This document shows, piece after piece, positions 10,001-21,693 of a stretch of DNA of 64,000 nucleotides. A model generated the notes under the pieces. It did not search any database. It was not told the DNA's origin and saw nothing but the letters and a program-made list of their open reading frames with translations. How positions within the stretch are numbered: the first letter of the stretch is position 1; each line of letters starts with the position of its first letter. The translations under genes were made by a program, and so were the position numbers. This stretch comes from Paenibacillus lutimineralis (GTDB taxonomy: Bacteria; Bacillota; Bacilli; Paenibacillales; Paenibacillaceae), in contig NZ_CP034346.1 of NCBI RefSeq assembly GCF_003991425.1, positions 471,501-535,500 of the forward strand, read 5' to 3'.

Positions 10001-11266
10001 GGCAAGTCGGCATTCGTTCGGGCATCTAATCCGGCCTCTGTGATGGTGAAGGAAGAAGGGAATAAGCTGACCGTATCCGTGTCAGATCCGACACAGACTC
10101 AGAACAAAGTCACAGTCGATCTGGGTAAGGTTGTACTGAAGGAATTGACGAAGGACGAGTCCGTGAACGTTGTACAGACGGAGCCTTATCTTAAGCTGGA
10201 GATCAATACGGCGGGCTCTCTTGGCAGAAGCCATGAGATTCAATTCGAGTATGATCCTCAGCAAGCCCCGGAATTGGAGGGGGAACCTGAAGGTCCAGAG
10301 CAGGGTGAGAAATCCACAGTTTATGTCAGCGAGGATGCTTTTGTACAAGCGGGTTCAGATGTTAATACGAACTTTGGCGCTCGCAGCTATATGGACATTA
10401 AGAATGGTACGGGGACTTATCTGCGCAAAGCCTTCCTGAAGTTCGATATGAACGGGATCCCTGCTGACCGCGAGATTGAATCCGCTAAGTTGTTTGTATA
10501 TGGCGGGGTTAATGACAGCCGTACAAAGGATGCTGGAGTAAGTATCCATGAAGTAGGGAGCAACAATTGGAGCGAGACTGCACTGACATGGAATAACATG
10601 CCGGAGATCGGTGCCTCCATTGAGAAGATCTCGGTAGATAAGGATACCCAATGGCGGCAATTCGATGTTACGTCCTTTGCACAGTCGCGGTTGAAGCTGG
10701 ATGGTCAGATGAGTCTGGCTTTGCAGGGAGATTCAGATTTGACAGTGACAATTAAAAGTAAAGAATTCGATGGCGGAATTTATAAATCTTACTTGGAGAT
10801 TACTTTCAAGCCGAATGTTCCGGTGAAAGGCATTAGCTTAAGCAGTGAAGAGGCTGTACTAGTAGCAGGTGAATCGATGAATCTTAAAGCAGCACTTGTC
10901 CCGCTTAATGCTACGAACACGGAGCTTGCTTGGAGTGTTGATCGCAGCGATGTGTTGAAGCTGGAGGCAAATGAATCCGAGGCAACGATCACGGCATTGA
11001 AGCCGGGCAGAGCCAAGGTTACGGTGACAACGGCTGATGGCAAGCTATCTGCAACCTGCGAGGTTCAGGTGGTTCTATCGAAGATCACTGGCGATTTGAA
11101 CGGTGACGGGAAAGTTACGGTTGGTGATCTGGGCATAGCGGCTGCGAGCTTCGGCAAGAACAGCGCAAGCTCGGATTGGGAAGCAGTAGAGGCAGCGGAT
11201 ATAAATGGGGATGGAATCATTGATTCTGCTGATTTGAAATGGTTCGCCGACCAGATACTGCAATAA
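7064..11266 (+). CDS. Secreted PL8-family polysaccharide lyase with C-terminal dockerin-like domain
   Basis: A 1400-residue extracellular lyase expected to cut an acidic polysaccharide (hyaluronan, chondroitin or xanthan-like) by beta-elimination at uronic acids. Order: signal peptide (1-33); jelly-roll carbohydrate-binding-like domain (about 35-215); Ig-like BIG2 domain (220-300); PL8 helical and beta domains (305-1060); DNRLRE/CBM96-like domain (1085-1250); second BIG2 (1250-1340); dockerin type I-like tail (1342-1400) with two calcium loops, DLNGDGKVTVGDL and DINGDGIIDSADL. The likely catalytic residues are Asn481 (TGANLLDK), His531 and Tyr540 (QHTNIAYTGSYG); their 50/59 spacing equals that of streptococcal hyaluronate lyase (Asn349, His399, Tyr408). 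The TTG at 7064 is chosen for its AGGGGGA site; the frame is open to 7037. It lies 64 bp before a second PL8 gene, probably co-transcribed. Confidence 0.9.
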   Translation: MKALYRRMSVVLIVGMLLQVLIPAGLLVTKVSADEGTGDNLVPNGGFEDVVQTTDASWIGGLKPNGWGAWLASKNGKVSVTDAVYHSGAYSVQIEHTGSDRTGLSINVPVSAEGNYKLSAWIRTQDVVSSGGVFVRTNFYRSVNGMDGSTVDDKINDIVGPITTKMAGTNDWTLQEVVVSVPAGARYVRLEPFFETGTGTVWFDDVKLERWGGITGLDLQPKSISLHTGDSAILTPVITPQDAGGQALIWTSSDPNVASVDEGNVTANDYGTTTITVSTPDGLFRAEAFITVESTEMLDGYDELRQRWHAKLIGGEWMDMSDSDVRNYIDKLSNRISNAQATGTWDLMDKTPGAQNLWVGGISRDNTDSAAITKAYTMIKDMATAYSTEGTSQYRNPALKDDIISALDWMHTYQYNESKKIVGNWWDWEIGTPQALMDILVLMYDDLSEEQITKYLKVIDTFVPDPTKRVQNGSVTETGANLLDKALVVVLRGVVGKQSFKIEQGKNAISGEFQYAKKGDGIYEDGSLIQHTNIAYTGSYGGVLIGRMADLMYLFNASPWEINDPSASNVYRWVEDSFEALIYKGAMMDNVKGRSISRQSDSDHLTGRAIIRTLARLAEGAPAEQSTKIKSMIKEWVQSDTTFSNYYENMPIYEMNLIKAIINDSSVTARGELVKHQNFAAMDRVVHLRPDYGFALSMFSQRISAFEYGNGENKQGWYTGIGMTSLYNNDLSQYSNQYWPTVDMLRLPGTTTDGYAPAPKDWASYYNPRAWVGGSTLDGQFGASGMNYSFKDSTGSDLQGKKSWFMFDDEIVAIGSDISGSANRKVETIVENRQINDSGSNNLVVDGQVKPATLGWEETLKGISWAHLQGNVPGADIGYYFPEKADIDGKREARTGSWKNINDGGSADQITRNYLSLAFEHGSAPKNGSYAYVLLPNKGVAETEQYSQNPDIEILSQSSQVHAVQDKKLGISAFNFWEAGKSAFVRASNPASVMVKEEGNKLTVSVSDPTQTQNKVTVDLGKVVLKELTKDESVNVVQTEPYLKLEINTAGSLGRSHEIQFEYDPQQAPELEGEPEGPEQGEKSTVYVSEDAFVQAGSDVNTNFGARSYMDIKNGTGTYLRKAFLKFDMNGIPADREIESAKLFVYGGVNDSRTKDAGVSIHEVGSNNWSETALTWNNMPEIGASIEKISVDKDTQWRQFDVTSFAQSRLKLDGQMSLALQGDSDLTVTIKSKEFDGGIYKSYLEITFKPNVPVKGISLSSEEAVLVAGESMNLKAALVPLNATNTELAWSVDRSDVLKLEANESEATITALKPGRAKVTVTTADGKLSATCEVQVVLSKITGDLNGDGKVTVGDLGIAAASFGKNSASSDWEAVEAADINGDGIIDSADLKWFADQILQ
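7065..7078 (+). promoter_or_regulatory. CcpA catabolite-response (cre) site over the start of the first PL8 lyase
   Basis: TGAAAGCGCTTTAT matches 13 of 14 positions of the cre consensus TGWAARCGYTWNCW and has the symmetric core AAAGCGCTTT. It covers the start codon, where bound CcpA could act as a transcription roadblock. Binding itself is inferred. Confidence 0.6.
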
Positions 11267-11276
11267 CTATTTTAAA

Positions 11277-11299
11277 GCGGGGGACAAGAAGTCCCCCGC
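11277..11299 (+). terminator. Hairpin between the two PL8 genes (attenuator or mRNA-stabilising)
   Basis: A perfect 9-bp GC-rich stem (GCGGGGGAC with GTCCCCCGC) with a 5-base loop lies between the genes. The lack of a T-run argues for partial attenuation or 3' end protection rather than full termination. Confidence 0.5.
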
Positions 11300-11330
11300 A
11301 TAACTTATCGAGGGAGGGTGTTATATCATC

Positions 11331-14300
11331 GTGTGGAAACATAGAATGAAGCCTATCGTCCTTGTGTTGATGATTTCTTCGCTTATTTTTGCGTCTTTCC
11401 CAGCCGCACCAGCTTCAGCTGGACAGGCTGATGAGTTCGAGGCGCTGCGAATTAAATGGTTCAATTACTTGACCGGCGGTACCGGGCTGGATTTGAACGA
11501 TGCGGATATCAGCAGTGCGATTCAAGCCAATGCCCAGAAGGTTACTAACGACGCTAAAAATGGGGTTTGGGATACGCTGGTTAAGGATCCGGGCAGGGCC
11601 TATCTATGGTCCGATTATAAGAGTACTACGGATTCAAGTCATATCACTAATTCATATAACCGATTAAAAGATATGGCGATTGCCTATGCGACTCCAGGCA
11701 CGAGCTTATATCAGAATTTGGAATTGAAGAATGATATCATTTCCGGTCTGGATTGGATGTACACCAATCGCTATAACCCACAGAAGGCTACTTATAACAA
11801 CTGGTGGGATTGGGAGATCGGGGCTCCTCTGTCCCTGGCAGACATTATTACCATCATGTATAACGATCTGTCTGCACAGCAGATTGCAGACTATACGAGT
11901 ACAATTGACCGATTCATACCTGATCCAACGAAGAGGTTAATCGGTTCGCCAGGCTTGAAGGAGACAGGTGCCAATCTGCTGGATAAATCATTGGCTGTTC
12001 TGTTGCGAGGGGTGCTAGGCAAGGACGAGCAGTCCATTCTGAAGGCGCGGACCGCCATTAGCTCAGCCTTCCCATATGTGACGAGCGGAGACGGCTTCTA
12101 TGAAGACGGTTCATTCATCCAGCATGGGAACATCGCTTATACGGGTAGCTACGGTAGTGTACTGCTCGGAGATATATCGAAGCTGCTGACGATCCTGGAC
12201 CGCTCTCCTTGGCCGATTGAGGTTGCCGATTTCGGTAATGTGTGGAAATGGGTGACCGATTCCTTCGAGCCTGTCATCTATGACGGACATATTATGGAAA
12301 TGGTCAGCGGCCGGGCGGTATCCCGCTATAACAATAATACACGCGGCGCGGTGTGGACGATTCTTCGTCTGGCGCAGTTCGCTCCGCCTGAGCAGGCTCC
12401 CTATTACAAGAGCATGGTGAAGGAATGGGTCGTCTCGGATACGAGCATGACGAATCCATTTGTGGGCATGCAGATCAGGGATATTGTAAACTTCAAGCAG
12501 TTGCTGAACGATTCCAGTATTAAGCCGCGTGGCGATCTGATTATGCATCATCAATTCTCGGTCATGGATCGGATTGTTCATTCAAGACCAGGATATACGC
12601 TAGGAATCAGTATGTCTTCTTCCCGGATTGCCAATTTCGAGGGAGGGATGAACGGTGAGCATACGCGAGGATGGTATACCGGTGATGGCATGACCTACCT
12701 GTACAACTCGGATTCCGACCAGTTTCGTAATGCGTTCTGGCCAACGGTTGATTCTTACCGGATGCCGGGAACGACCTCCGACGGTTTGCCGAGACCAATG
12801 ATTAAGACAACCGGCAAGAACTGGGTCGGCGGTTCATCGATGGATAATCAGTTCGGAATTGCCGGGATGGATATGGCTCCTCCTGGAAGCAATCTAACCG
12901 GGAAGAAATCCTGGTTCATGTTCGATGATGAGATCGTAGCTCTCGGGGCCGGCATCACGACCCCTGATGAGCGCAAGGATGGACGTCAGGTTGAGACAAT
13001 CGTTGAGAACCGGATGATCAATCCAGCGGGCACGAACCAATTAACTGTGGATGGACAAGTGACGCCAACAAACCTGGGCTGGTCCGATACATTGAAAAAT
13101 GTGAAGTGGGCGCATCTGGAAGGGACAGCGAAGGGGGCCGACATTGGCTATTACTTCCCGAATCCTACCGACATTGGGGCTTTACGTGAGGCGAGAACCG
13201 GTTCCTGGAAGGATATTAACTCCACAGGCCCGGCCGACCCAATTACTCGCAATTACGTTAGTATGGTCGTAGAGCATGGTGTTAAGCCAACAGATGCTGG
13301 CTATTCTTATGTACTACTACCATCATTCGATGCGGCGGCTACGAAGGCATATAACGATAACCCGGATGTTCAAGTATTAAGCAATACCGCGCAAATCCAA
13401 GCCGTACAGGAGAAGAAGCTTGGAATTACCGGGATTAACTTCTGGCAGCCAGGGGAAATGAACGGGATTCGTGTATATCAACCGGCTTCCGTCATGGTTA
13501 AGGAGCAGGGCGACGAATTGACGGTATCCGTGTCCGATCCGACACAGACGCAATCGAAGGTCAGGGTGGAGATCGCTGCCACTTTGTTGCAGGAGATCAG
13601 CAAGGACGAGGCGGTCAAAGTACTGCAGACGGCACCTACGGTTCAGCTTGAAGTTAACACCCAAGGCAGCAAAGGGAAGAATCATGTGATCAAGCTGAAG
13701 ATCGATCCTGATGCGGACACAGAACTACCGGAGGAAGGGGCGCTGGAGCCTGATGCTGCAGCCAAGATCCGAATCGATGTGTCTGAGGATACGTATGTAA
13801 GTGGTGGGAAGAATGCTGCTGCGAACTATGGAACTACTAACGGGTATTTATTAGTTCGCAACGGTAGTGGAGATTTCGACCGCAGAGTGTTCCTGAAGTA
13901 CGATCTCTCGCAAATTGTGGATGACATCGAACGAGTTACGCTGAATGTATATGGGAAGACCAATGATAGTAATGGTACCCAGTCTGACATCGGTGTATTC
14001 GAGATTCGTGACGATAGTTGGAAGGAAAAAGAGCTCACTTATAACAATAAGCTTGCGCCAGGCGCTCGCTTGGATCTTCGAACAGTCGCATCTCCTGATC
14101 AATGGTGGCAATTCGATGTGACGCCATTCGCCAAGGAGAAGCTGCAGGACAATAAAATCGTTAGCTTGACCCTGCAGCAGGTCGGCAAGGATTTAAGCGC
14201 TGAGGTTCGCAGCCGTAAAAGCGAAAATGGAATCTATCGATCTTATCTCGAGGTGCTTCTCAAAGATAACATTGCACCAACAACGAAGGTTCAGATTGAA

Positions 14301-15845
14301 GGCGACACAGGAGCTGGAGAGGAACATTATAAGGACGTAACTCTACTCTTCACTGCTGAAGATAACCCGAAGGGCTGGGGCGTTCTCCGAACTGAAGCCC
14401 GTATCGATGGTGACAAATGGCAGACAGTCAAGGACAGTAAGCTGCTCATTCAGGGAGAAGGGGATCACATCGTTGAGTATCGCTCAATCGATAAAGCGGG
14501 CAATATGGAACAGGCACAGCAAATTGCCGTATCTGTTACGCGTCCAATTGTCGATTTGAAGGGACCGAATGAGATAATAGCAGGAGATCAGTTGGTCGTG
14601 AAGTATGGAGTAAATACTTCGATGAAGGACTTCTACGCGAATCATATTGTACTTACCTATGATGAGAAACTGTTGCAGTTCGTATCTGCTGAATCCTTGC
14701 AGCAAGGGATTACTATCCTGGATACACGTAAAGAAGAGGGACAAGTTCAGCTTGTGATTGCAGGAGAAGGAGTGCCGATTCAAGGCAAGGAGGATATGTT
14801 GAAGCTTACCTTCAACACGACGAAGGTCACATCGCCAACCGAAGGCAAACTTAATGTGAACAAGTCCGTACTGGGCAATCTGTCTGGAGATGAGATTGAT
14901 GCGGCCCCGGCGTCTCTAATTTTCACATTGAAGGACAAGAAAGACCCGGGCCCTGGTGATGGCAACGGTAACGGCAACGGAAACGGAAACGGCAACGGAA
15001 ACGGCAACGGAAACGGAAACGGTAACGGAAACGGGAACGGCAACGGAAACGGAAACGGAAACGGCAACGGAAACGGTAACGGAAACGGTAACGGAAACGG
15101 GAACGGAAACGGGAACGGCAACGGTAACGGAAACGGAAACGGAAACGGTAACGGAAACGGGAACGGCAACGGAAACGGTAACGGAAACGGGAACGGAAAC
15201 GGGAACGGGAACAGTAACGGAAACGGCAACGGAAACAGTAACGGAAACAGTAACGGCAACGGAAATGGTAACAGTAACGGAAATGGAAACGGGCCAGGTA
15301 AGGAATTGCTTTTGAAGGATACGGCGGGTCATTGGGCTGAGAATATGATTCGTAAAGCCATAGAAGATGGTTTGGTTCAGGGTTATTCGGATGAGACCTT
15401 CCGGCCGAATAAGCCGATTAATCGTGCTGAGTTTACAGCATTATTAGTTAGAGGCTTGAATCTGAAGGAAGAAGATGAGCTCACGTTCAAGGATGCCGAT
15501 CAGCTTCCGGAATGGGCGAAGTCCGATATTGCCAAGGGAATCAAGAGAGGCTTCATTAGTGGATTCCCGGATCATACGTTCCGGGCAGATCAAGCGATTA
15601 CGCGTACTGAGCTTGCCGTGATGGCTGCCAAGGCATTGAACAAGGCCGCACCGCAACAGACGGAGCTAACATTCTCCGATGCGGGAAGCATTCCGCCATG
15701 GGCACGTGGCTGGATCGCACTAGCTGTGAACGAAGGCCTGATTCAAGGCCGCGGTAACAATCGCTTTGCTCCCCAAGATGTGGCTACCCGCGCTGAGGCG
15801 TTGGCTGTCGTGATGCATCTAGTGGAAGCTCAGGGACAGAAATAA
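11331..15845 (+). CDS. Surface-anchored PL8-family lyase with cohesin-like domain, Gly-Asn linker and three SLH domains
   Basis: A 1504-residue lyase related to its upstream neighbour throughout the catalytic region. Order: signal peptide (1-31); PL8 catalytic part (35-790) with Asn215, His265 and Tyr274 in the expected 50/59 spacing; DNRLRE/CBM96-like domain (815-975); Ig/OmpL47-like domain (980-1065); cohesin-like domain (about 1070-1198: VDLKGPNEIIAGDQLVVKYG, then FYANHIVLTYDEKLLQFVSA); an unusual Gly-Asn/Ser-Asn linker of about 112 residues; three SLH domains (1325-1504) for non-covalent wall attachment. The GTG at 11331 has a GAGGGAGGG site; ATG 11346 is an alternative. A cohesin-type domain here and a dockerin-type tail on the neighbour suggest the two enzymes bind each other. 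Cohesin assignment rests on fold-like sequence features only. Confidence 0.88.
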   Translation: MWKHRMKPIVLVLMISSLIFASFPAAPASAGQADEFEALRIKWFNYLTGGTGLDLNDADISSAIQANAQKVTNDAKNGVWDTLVKDPGRAYLWSDYKSTTDSSHITNSYNRLKDMAIAYATPGTSLYQNLELKNDIISGLDWMYTNRYNPQKATYNNWWDWEIGAPLSLADIITIMYNDLSAQQIADYTSTIDRFIPDPTKRLIGSPGLKETGANLLDKSLAVLLRGVLGKDEQSILKARTAISSAFPYVTSGDGFYEDGSFIQHGNIAYTGSYGSVLLGDISKLLTILDRSPWPIEVADFGNVWKWVTDSFEPVIYDGHIMEMVSGRAVSRYNNNTRGAVWTILRLAQFAPPEQAPYYKSMVKEWVVSDTSMTNPFVGMQIRDIVNFKQLLNDSSIKPRGDLIMHHQFSVMDRIVHSRPGYTLGISMSSSRIANFEGGMNGEHTRGWYTGDGMTYLYNSDSDQFRNAFWPTVDSYRMPGTTSDGLPRPMIKTTGKNWVGGSSMDNQFGIAGMDMAPPGSNLTGKKSWFMFDDEIVALGAGITTPDERKDGRQVETIVENRMINPAGTNQLTVDGQVTPTNLGWSDTLKNVKWAHLEGTAKGADIGYYFPNPTDIGALREARTGSWKDINSTGPADPITRNYVSMVVEHGVKPTDAGYSYVLLPSFDAAATKAYNDNPDVQVLSNTAQIQAVQEKKLGITGINFWQPGEMNGIRVYQPASVMVKEQGDELTVSVSDPTQTQSKVRVEIAATLLQEISKDEAVKVLQTAPTVQLEVNTQGSKGKNHVIKLKIDPDADTELPEEGALEPDAAAKIRIDVSEDTYVSGGKNAAANYGTTNGYLLVRNGSGDFDRRVFLKYDLSQIVDDIERVTLNVYGKTNDSNGTQSDIGVFEIRDDSWKEKELTYNNKLAPGARLDLRTVASPDQWWQFDVTPFAKEKLQDNKIVSLTLQQVGKDLSAEVRSRKSENGIYRSYLEVLLKDNIAPTTKVQIEGDTGAGEEHYKDVTLLFTAEDNPKGWGVLRTEARIDGDKWQTVKDSKLLIQGEGDHIVEYRSIDKAGNMEQAQQIAVSVTRPIVDLKGPNEIIAGDQLVVKYGVNTSMKDFYANHIVLTYDEKLLQFVSAESLQQGITILDTRKEEGQVQLVIAGEGVPIQGKEDMLKLTFNTTKVTSPTEGKLNVNKSVLGNLSGDEIDAAPASLIFTLKDKKDPGPGDGNGNGNGNGNGNGNGNGNGNGNGNGNGNGNGNGNGNGNGNGNGNGNGNGNGNGNGNGNGNGNGNGNGNGNGNGNGNGNGNGNGNSNGNGNGNSNGNSNGNGNGNSNGNGNGPGKELLLKDTAGHWAENMIRKAIEDGLVQGYSDETFRPNKPINRAEFTALLVRGLNLKEEDELTFKDADQLPEWAKSDIAKGIKRGFISGFPDHTFRADQAITRTELAVMAAKALNKAAPQQTELTFSDAGSIPPWARGWIALAVNEGLIQGRGNNRFAPQDVATRAEALAVVMHLVEAQGQK
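14958..15294 (+). repeat. In-frame hexanucleotide repeat GGNAAC encoding a Gly-Asn linker
   Basis: About 56 consecutive copies of GGNAAC (N mostly A, C, G or T at a synonymous third position; AGTAAC variants near the 3' end). It encodes alternating Gly-Asn with a few Ser-Asn near the SLH end. It produces long spurious open frames on other frames and strand. Such a repeat can change length by slippage without shifting frame. Confidence 0.97.
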
Positions 15846-15866
15846 CCGGATATTTAAGATGAAAGG

Positions 15867-15914
15867 AAAGGTCGAGTTCAGGGTGTGAAGTACTGCCCCG
15901 AGCTCGACCTTTTT
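15867..15914. terminator. Bidirectional terminator between the PL8 operon and glutamate dehydrogenase 1
   Basis: A 10-bp stem (AAAGGTCGAG with CTCGACCTTT) lies between convergent genes. T-runs follow on both strands, so it can serve the plus-strand lyase and the minus-strand dehydrogenase. Confidence 0.8.
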
Positions 15915-15938
15915 GATTAGATATAGACTTTATAAAGT

Positions 15939-17318
15939 CTAGAACAGCTTCCCTTGAGCATAGAGAATTGTCGATATCCGCATAATGGCATGATCAAAGC
16001 AGGCCTGCCGCAGCGACTTGTTCGAACTAAAATAGAGGGGGTAAACCTTATTCATCGTCTTACCCATTTTACAGTGAAGCTGCTCGAATACTTCTGATTC
16101 GCTATAGTATTGAGTCTCGCGGCCCTGCAACCATTCGAAGTAGGATACGATTACTCCGCCAGCATTAGCCAGGATATCCGGAATGACCAAGGTTCCTTTG
16201 GCTGCCAATGTATCATCGGCCTCACCGGCGATCGGTGCATTTGCTCCTTCGACAATAATCGGTGATTTTACACGTTCGACATTGTCTACCCGGATCTGAT
16301 CCTCCAAGGCAGCTAATATAAGTACATCCACATCCAGATATAGAACGGCTTCCCGATCCAGAATTTCAGCCCGGATGCCGGCTTCAACATTTTGCTCCTT
16401 GGTGAAAGGAAGATCTCCGCGATTGGCTGCTGCATATTTGGCGAGCGCCGGAACGTCCAGTCCATCCGGATTATACAGAGTTACATTGCGGTCGCTAACC
16501 GCAACGATGGTATTATTTATGTACTGACAATGATAAGCTTCGGTTGCCGTTACTGAACCTACATTGCCGAAGCCTTGTACAGCCAGAGTGATCGGCCGAT
16601 TCTGGCAGCCAAGGGCAACTGCGGCCTGTTGAGTCTGGGACTGAGCCAGTTGTTGATGATTCTCCTGCAGGTAATCATGAAGCAAATACCGCAGGGTGAA
16701 GTAGACTCCTTTGCCGGTCGCTTCCTTGCGGCCCAGGGAGCCACCATTAAGCACGCTCTTGCCTGTAAAGCTGCCCAAATAGGGCTTCCCGTAATGAATG
16801 CTCTTATATTCGCTCATCATCCAGTCCATTTCCCGCGCGCTGGTACCAACGTCAGGAGCAGGGATATCCTTGTCCGGGCCGAGGATTTCGTTGAAATATT
16901 GAACGTATTTTGTGCAGATTTGATAGAGCTCCTTGGTGGAGTATTCTCTTGGATTGATGGCAACGCCGCCTTTGCCGCCGCCGAAGGGAACCTCATGCAG
17001 AGCGTTTTTCAACGTCATGAGAGCTGCGAGATTAATTACCTCGGCTTCGTTCACGGATTCATGGAAGCGGATGCCGCCTTTATAAGGCCCTAGTGTGTCA
17101 TTATGCTGCATACGGAAAGCTGGGATACGTTCAATGACACCGTTCTCCCGGGCTATTCTAAGGTAAGATTTATGAATATGGTTAGGGGTTGATAGAATAG
17201 TGATAAGCGAGTGAATCGCTTTATCTCTTGCATCATCTTTAAGTTCAGGCAGGAAATTGGGATCATTCAGCAGGTTATGTAAGGATTTCTCAATGATGTC
17301 GGTTGTCTGTTTAGCCAT
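15939..17318 (-). CDS. Glutamate dehydrogenase-type Glu/Leu/Phe/Val dehydrogenase, copy 1
   Basis: A 459-residue cytoplasmic amino-acid dehydrogenase interconverting 2-oxoglutarate plus ammonia and glutamate with a nicotinamide cofactor. Visible motifs: MQHNDTLGPYKGGIRFH and PFGGGKGGVAINP (substrate and catalytic lysines), PAPDVGT (catalytic Asp), and the nucleotide-binding VQGFGNVGSV. Relative to many bacterial enzymes it has an extra glutamine-rich stretch after TLRYLLHDYL. The frame is open four codons further, but GAGGTGATC eight bases before the ATG at 17318 decides the start; the paralogue at 39647-41026 has the same leader. Its promoter also resembles that of the paralogue. Cofactor preference and direction cannot be read. 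Confidence 0.88.
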   Translation of the reverse strand: MAKQTTDIIEKSLHNLLNDPNFLPELKDDARDKAIHSLITILSTPNHIHKSYLRIARENGVIERIPAFRMQHNDTLGPYKGGIRFHESVNEAEVINLAALMTLKNALHEVPFGGGKGGVAINPREYSTKELYQICTKYVQYFNEILGPDKDIPAPDVGTSAREMDWMMSEYKSIHYGKPYLGSFTGKSVLNGGSLGRKEATGKGVYFTLRYLLHDYLQENHQQLAQSQTQQAAVALGCQNRPITLAVQGFGNVGSVTATEAYHCQYINNTIVAVSDRNVTLYNPDGLDVPALAKYAAANRGDLPFTKEQNVEAGIRAEILDREAVLYLDVDVLILAALEDQIRVDNVERVKSPIIVEGANAPIAGEADDTLAAKGTLVIPDILANAGGVIVSYFEWLQGRETQYYSESEVFEQLHCKMGKTMNKVYPLYFSSNKSLRQACFDHAIMRISTILYAQGKLF

Positions 17319-17424
17319 AGCTTCGATCACCTCGAGGTTTATTTTGAAACGTTCTAAATAGGGGCTAACAGCGGTTCGAAAACAATGACACCTCCACTAT
17401 AAGCAATTCTACTTTTTTATAAAA

Positions 17425-17467
17425 TACTGTATATGGCTGGTATACCTCTAATCGACAAAATCGTCAA
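17425..17467 (-). promoter_or_regulatory. Promoter of glutamate dehydrogenase 1 with degenerate operator-like repeat
   Basis: On the minus strand TTGACG (17462-17467) and TATACC (17439-17444) are separated by exactly 17 bp. The adjoining bases 17425-17441 match the operator of the second dehydrogenase promoter at 11 of 17 positions. A GTGGAGGTGTCAT motif (about 17386-17398) in the leader is also present before the paralogue. The rest of the 427-bp gap to the divergent gene shows no further gene. Confidence 0.65.
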
Positions 17468-17742
17468 TTGGATGTACCAATATTATACAATAAATTTTGA
17501 AATTTTTCCTATACGTCGAAAAAAAGCGGCAAGTGGTAAATAGGACATTGACACCCTGAAATTGTATAGTTACCGTGAATACTAAGGAATAGACTTTCTT
17601 CTAAGTATGGCGAGATTCCAGTCATAGCATGGGAATTAAGACTTTTGTAATCGCTAACATCGGCCTTTGCAGCTGAATTGATGAGGAATTACAGAATGAA
17701 ATAGATCATGATGAAAGATCGTGAAGAGGAGGCAAAAATTAA

Positions 17743-20586
<2,844 letters not shown>

Positions 20587-20590
<4 letters not shown>

Positions 20591-21693
20591 CTTGTTCCCC
20601 TCCTAGTCTCTGTGATCTTAAACAGAACGGAAATGATTAATAAGACCAATGGGGTCACGAATATCAACAAATAAACGGCGATGGCCAATATTTTCTCTAT
20701 TGCATCGATTTGGAACGGATCCTTGATGACCAGCGCAATGATGAATACAACCGCTGCCGTATACGGCACGACCTTACGATGTTTGCCTTGTTGACGAAAA
20801 AGATGGGCAGCACCCCTGGAGGCCATAATAAAATACCCGATCGATGTAGTGGTTACCACAACCATCATTAGGGATAGAAAATAGAGGTCCGGCCGCTCGA
20901 CCACACTGAAGGACAATGCCTTAACCATATACAGCAGAGGCTGGGGCAGAAGATCCAGCTCCGGCGGACTAAATACGATAAGACTTGTAAAGACGGCATA
21001 GGCATAAAACAAAGTAGTGAAGGTATTTGCCAGGGTTACTGCCTTTAGTTTCCCGGTACTGCCCCCCTCTACGAAGGGATAACAAATCAACAGAATCTCA
21101 TATCCTGCTAATGAGTCCATAGTACCGAATGCGCCCTTTGTAATATTCCATAATCCTGCTTGTCCCACCGGTAACACATATAGAAAGTTAACATTGAAAT
21201 ACGCAAAGGCTATGATGATAATCACCAGGATATTGCAGGCAAACACCACATTAAAAAAACGGGAAACCGTTCGAAGGCTCTCTCGCCCTAAATATATGCA
21301 TAAACTGGTCATCATGGCTATAAAAACCCATCTGGGAGTATCAATTAACACCCAATTTTGAATCGTTATGGCGAACCTTATAATGATGAAGCTTGTCACG
21401 AGTGTGAAGAAAGCGACATATATAAGCTGGACAAGTCTTCCTATAAACCTTCCTAATAGAGCTGGCAAAAAATCATACAGTGAATGTGAAGGGAATCGCT
21501 TGTTTAAGCACCAGATGATCACAATAAATAGTTGCGACATCAATCCGCCTAGAAGGACGGATATCCATGCATCTCCCTGGGCTATGGAATGTACCTTGGC
21601 AGGCAGCATTAATAGCCCGGCGCCGATTTGAGTCTGAGTGACCAAAAAGGCGAGCTGATGTGGTTTAATTTGTTGCTCCTTCTGATTGACCAT
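20587..21693 (-). CDS. gerAB: Spore germination permease-like subunit, GerAB family
   Basis: Integral membrane B subunit of the germinant receptor, a member of the amino acid/polyamine/organocation transporter superfamily, with about ten membrane helices in 368 residues. In studied spores this subunit forms the germinant binding pocket. The N-terminus (QLAFLVTQTQIGAGLLMLP) matches the conserved first helix. The gene starts inside the end of gerAA (29-bp overlap) and overlaps gerAC by four bases, so the three form one tightly coupled operon. Confidence 0.94.

Noticed and set aside
14958..15294. Tandem repeat considered as a CRISPR or satellite array
   Set aside because: The unit is six bases, in frame with the lyase, and has no spacers.
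14780..15332. Long open frames on both strands across the Gly-Asn repeat (Pro-Phe-, Ser-Val- and Thr-Glu-rich products)
   Set aside because: They are the other reading frames of a hexanucleotide repeat inside the SLH-anchored lyase and have no start signals or family likeness.
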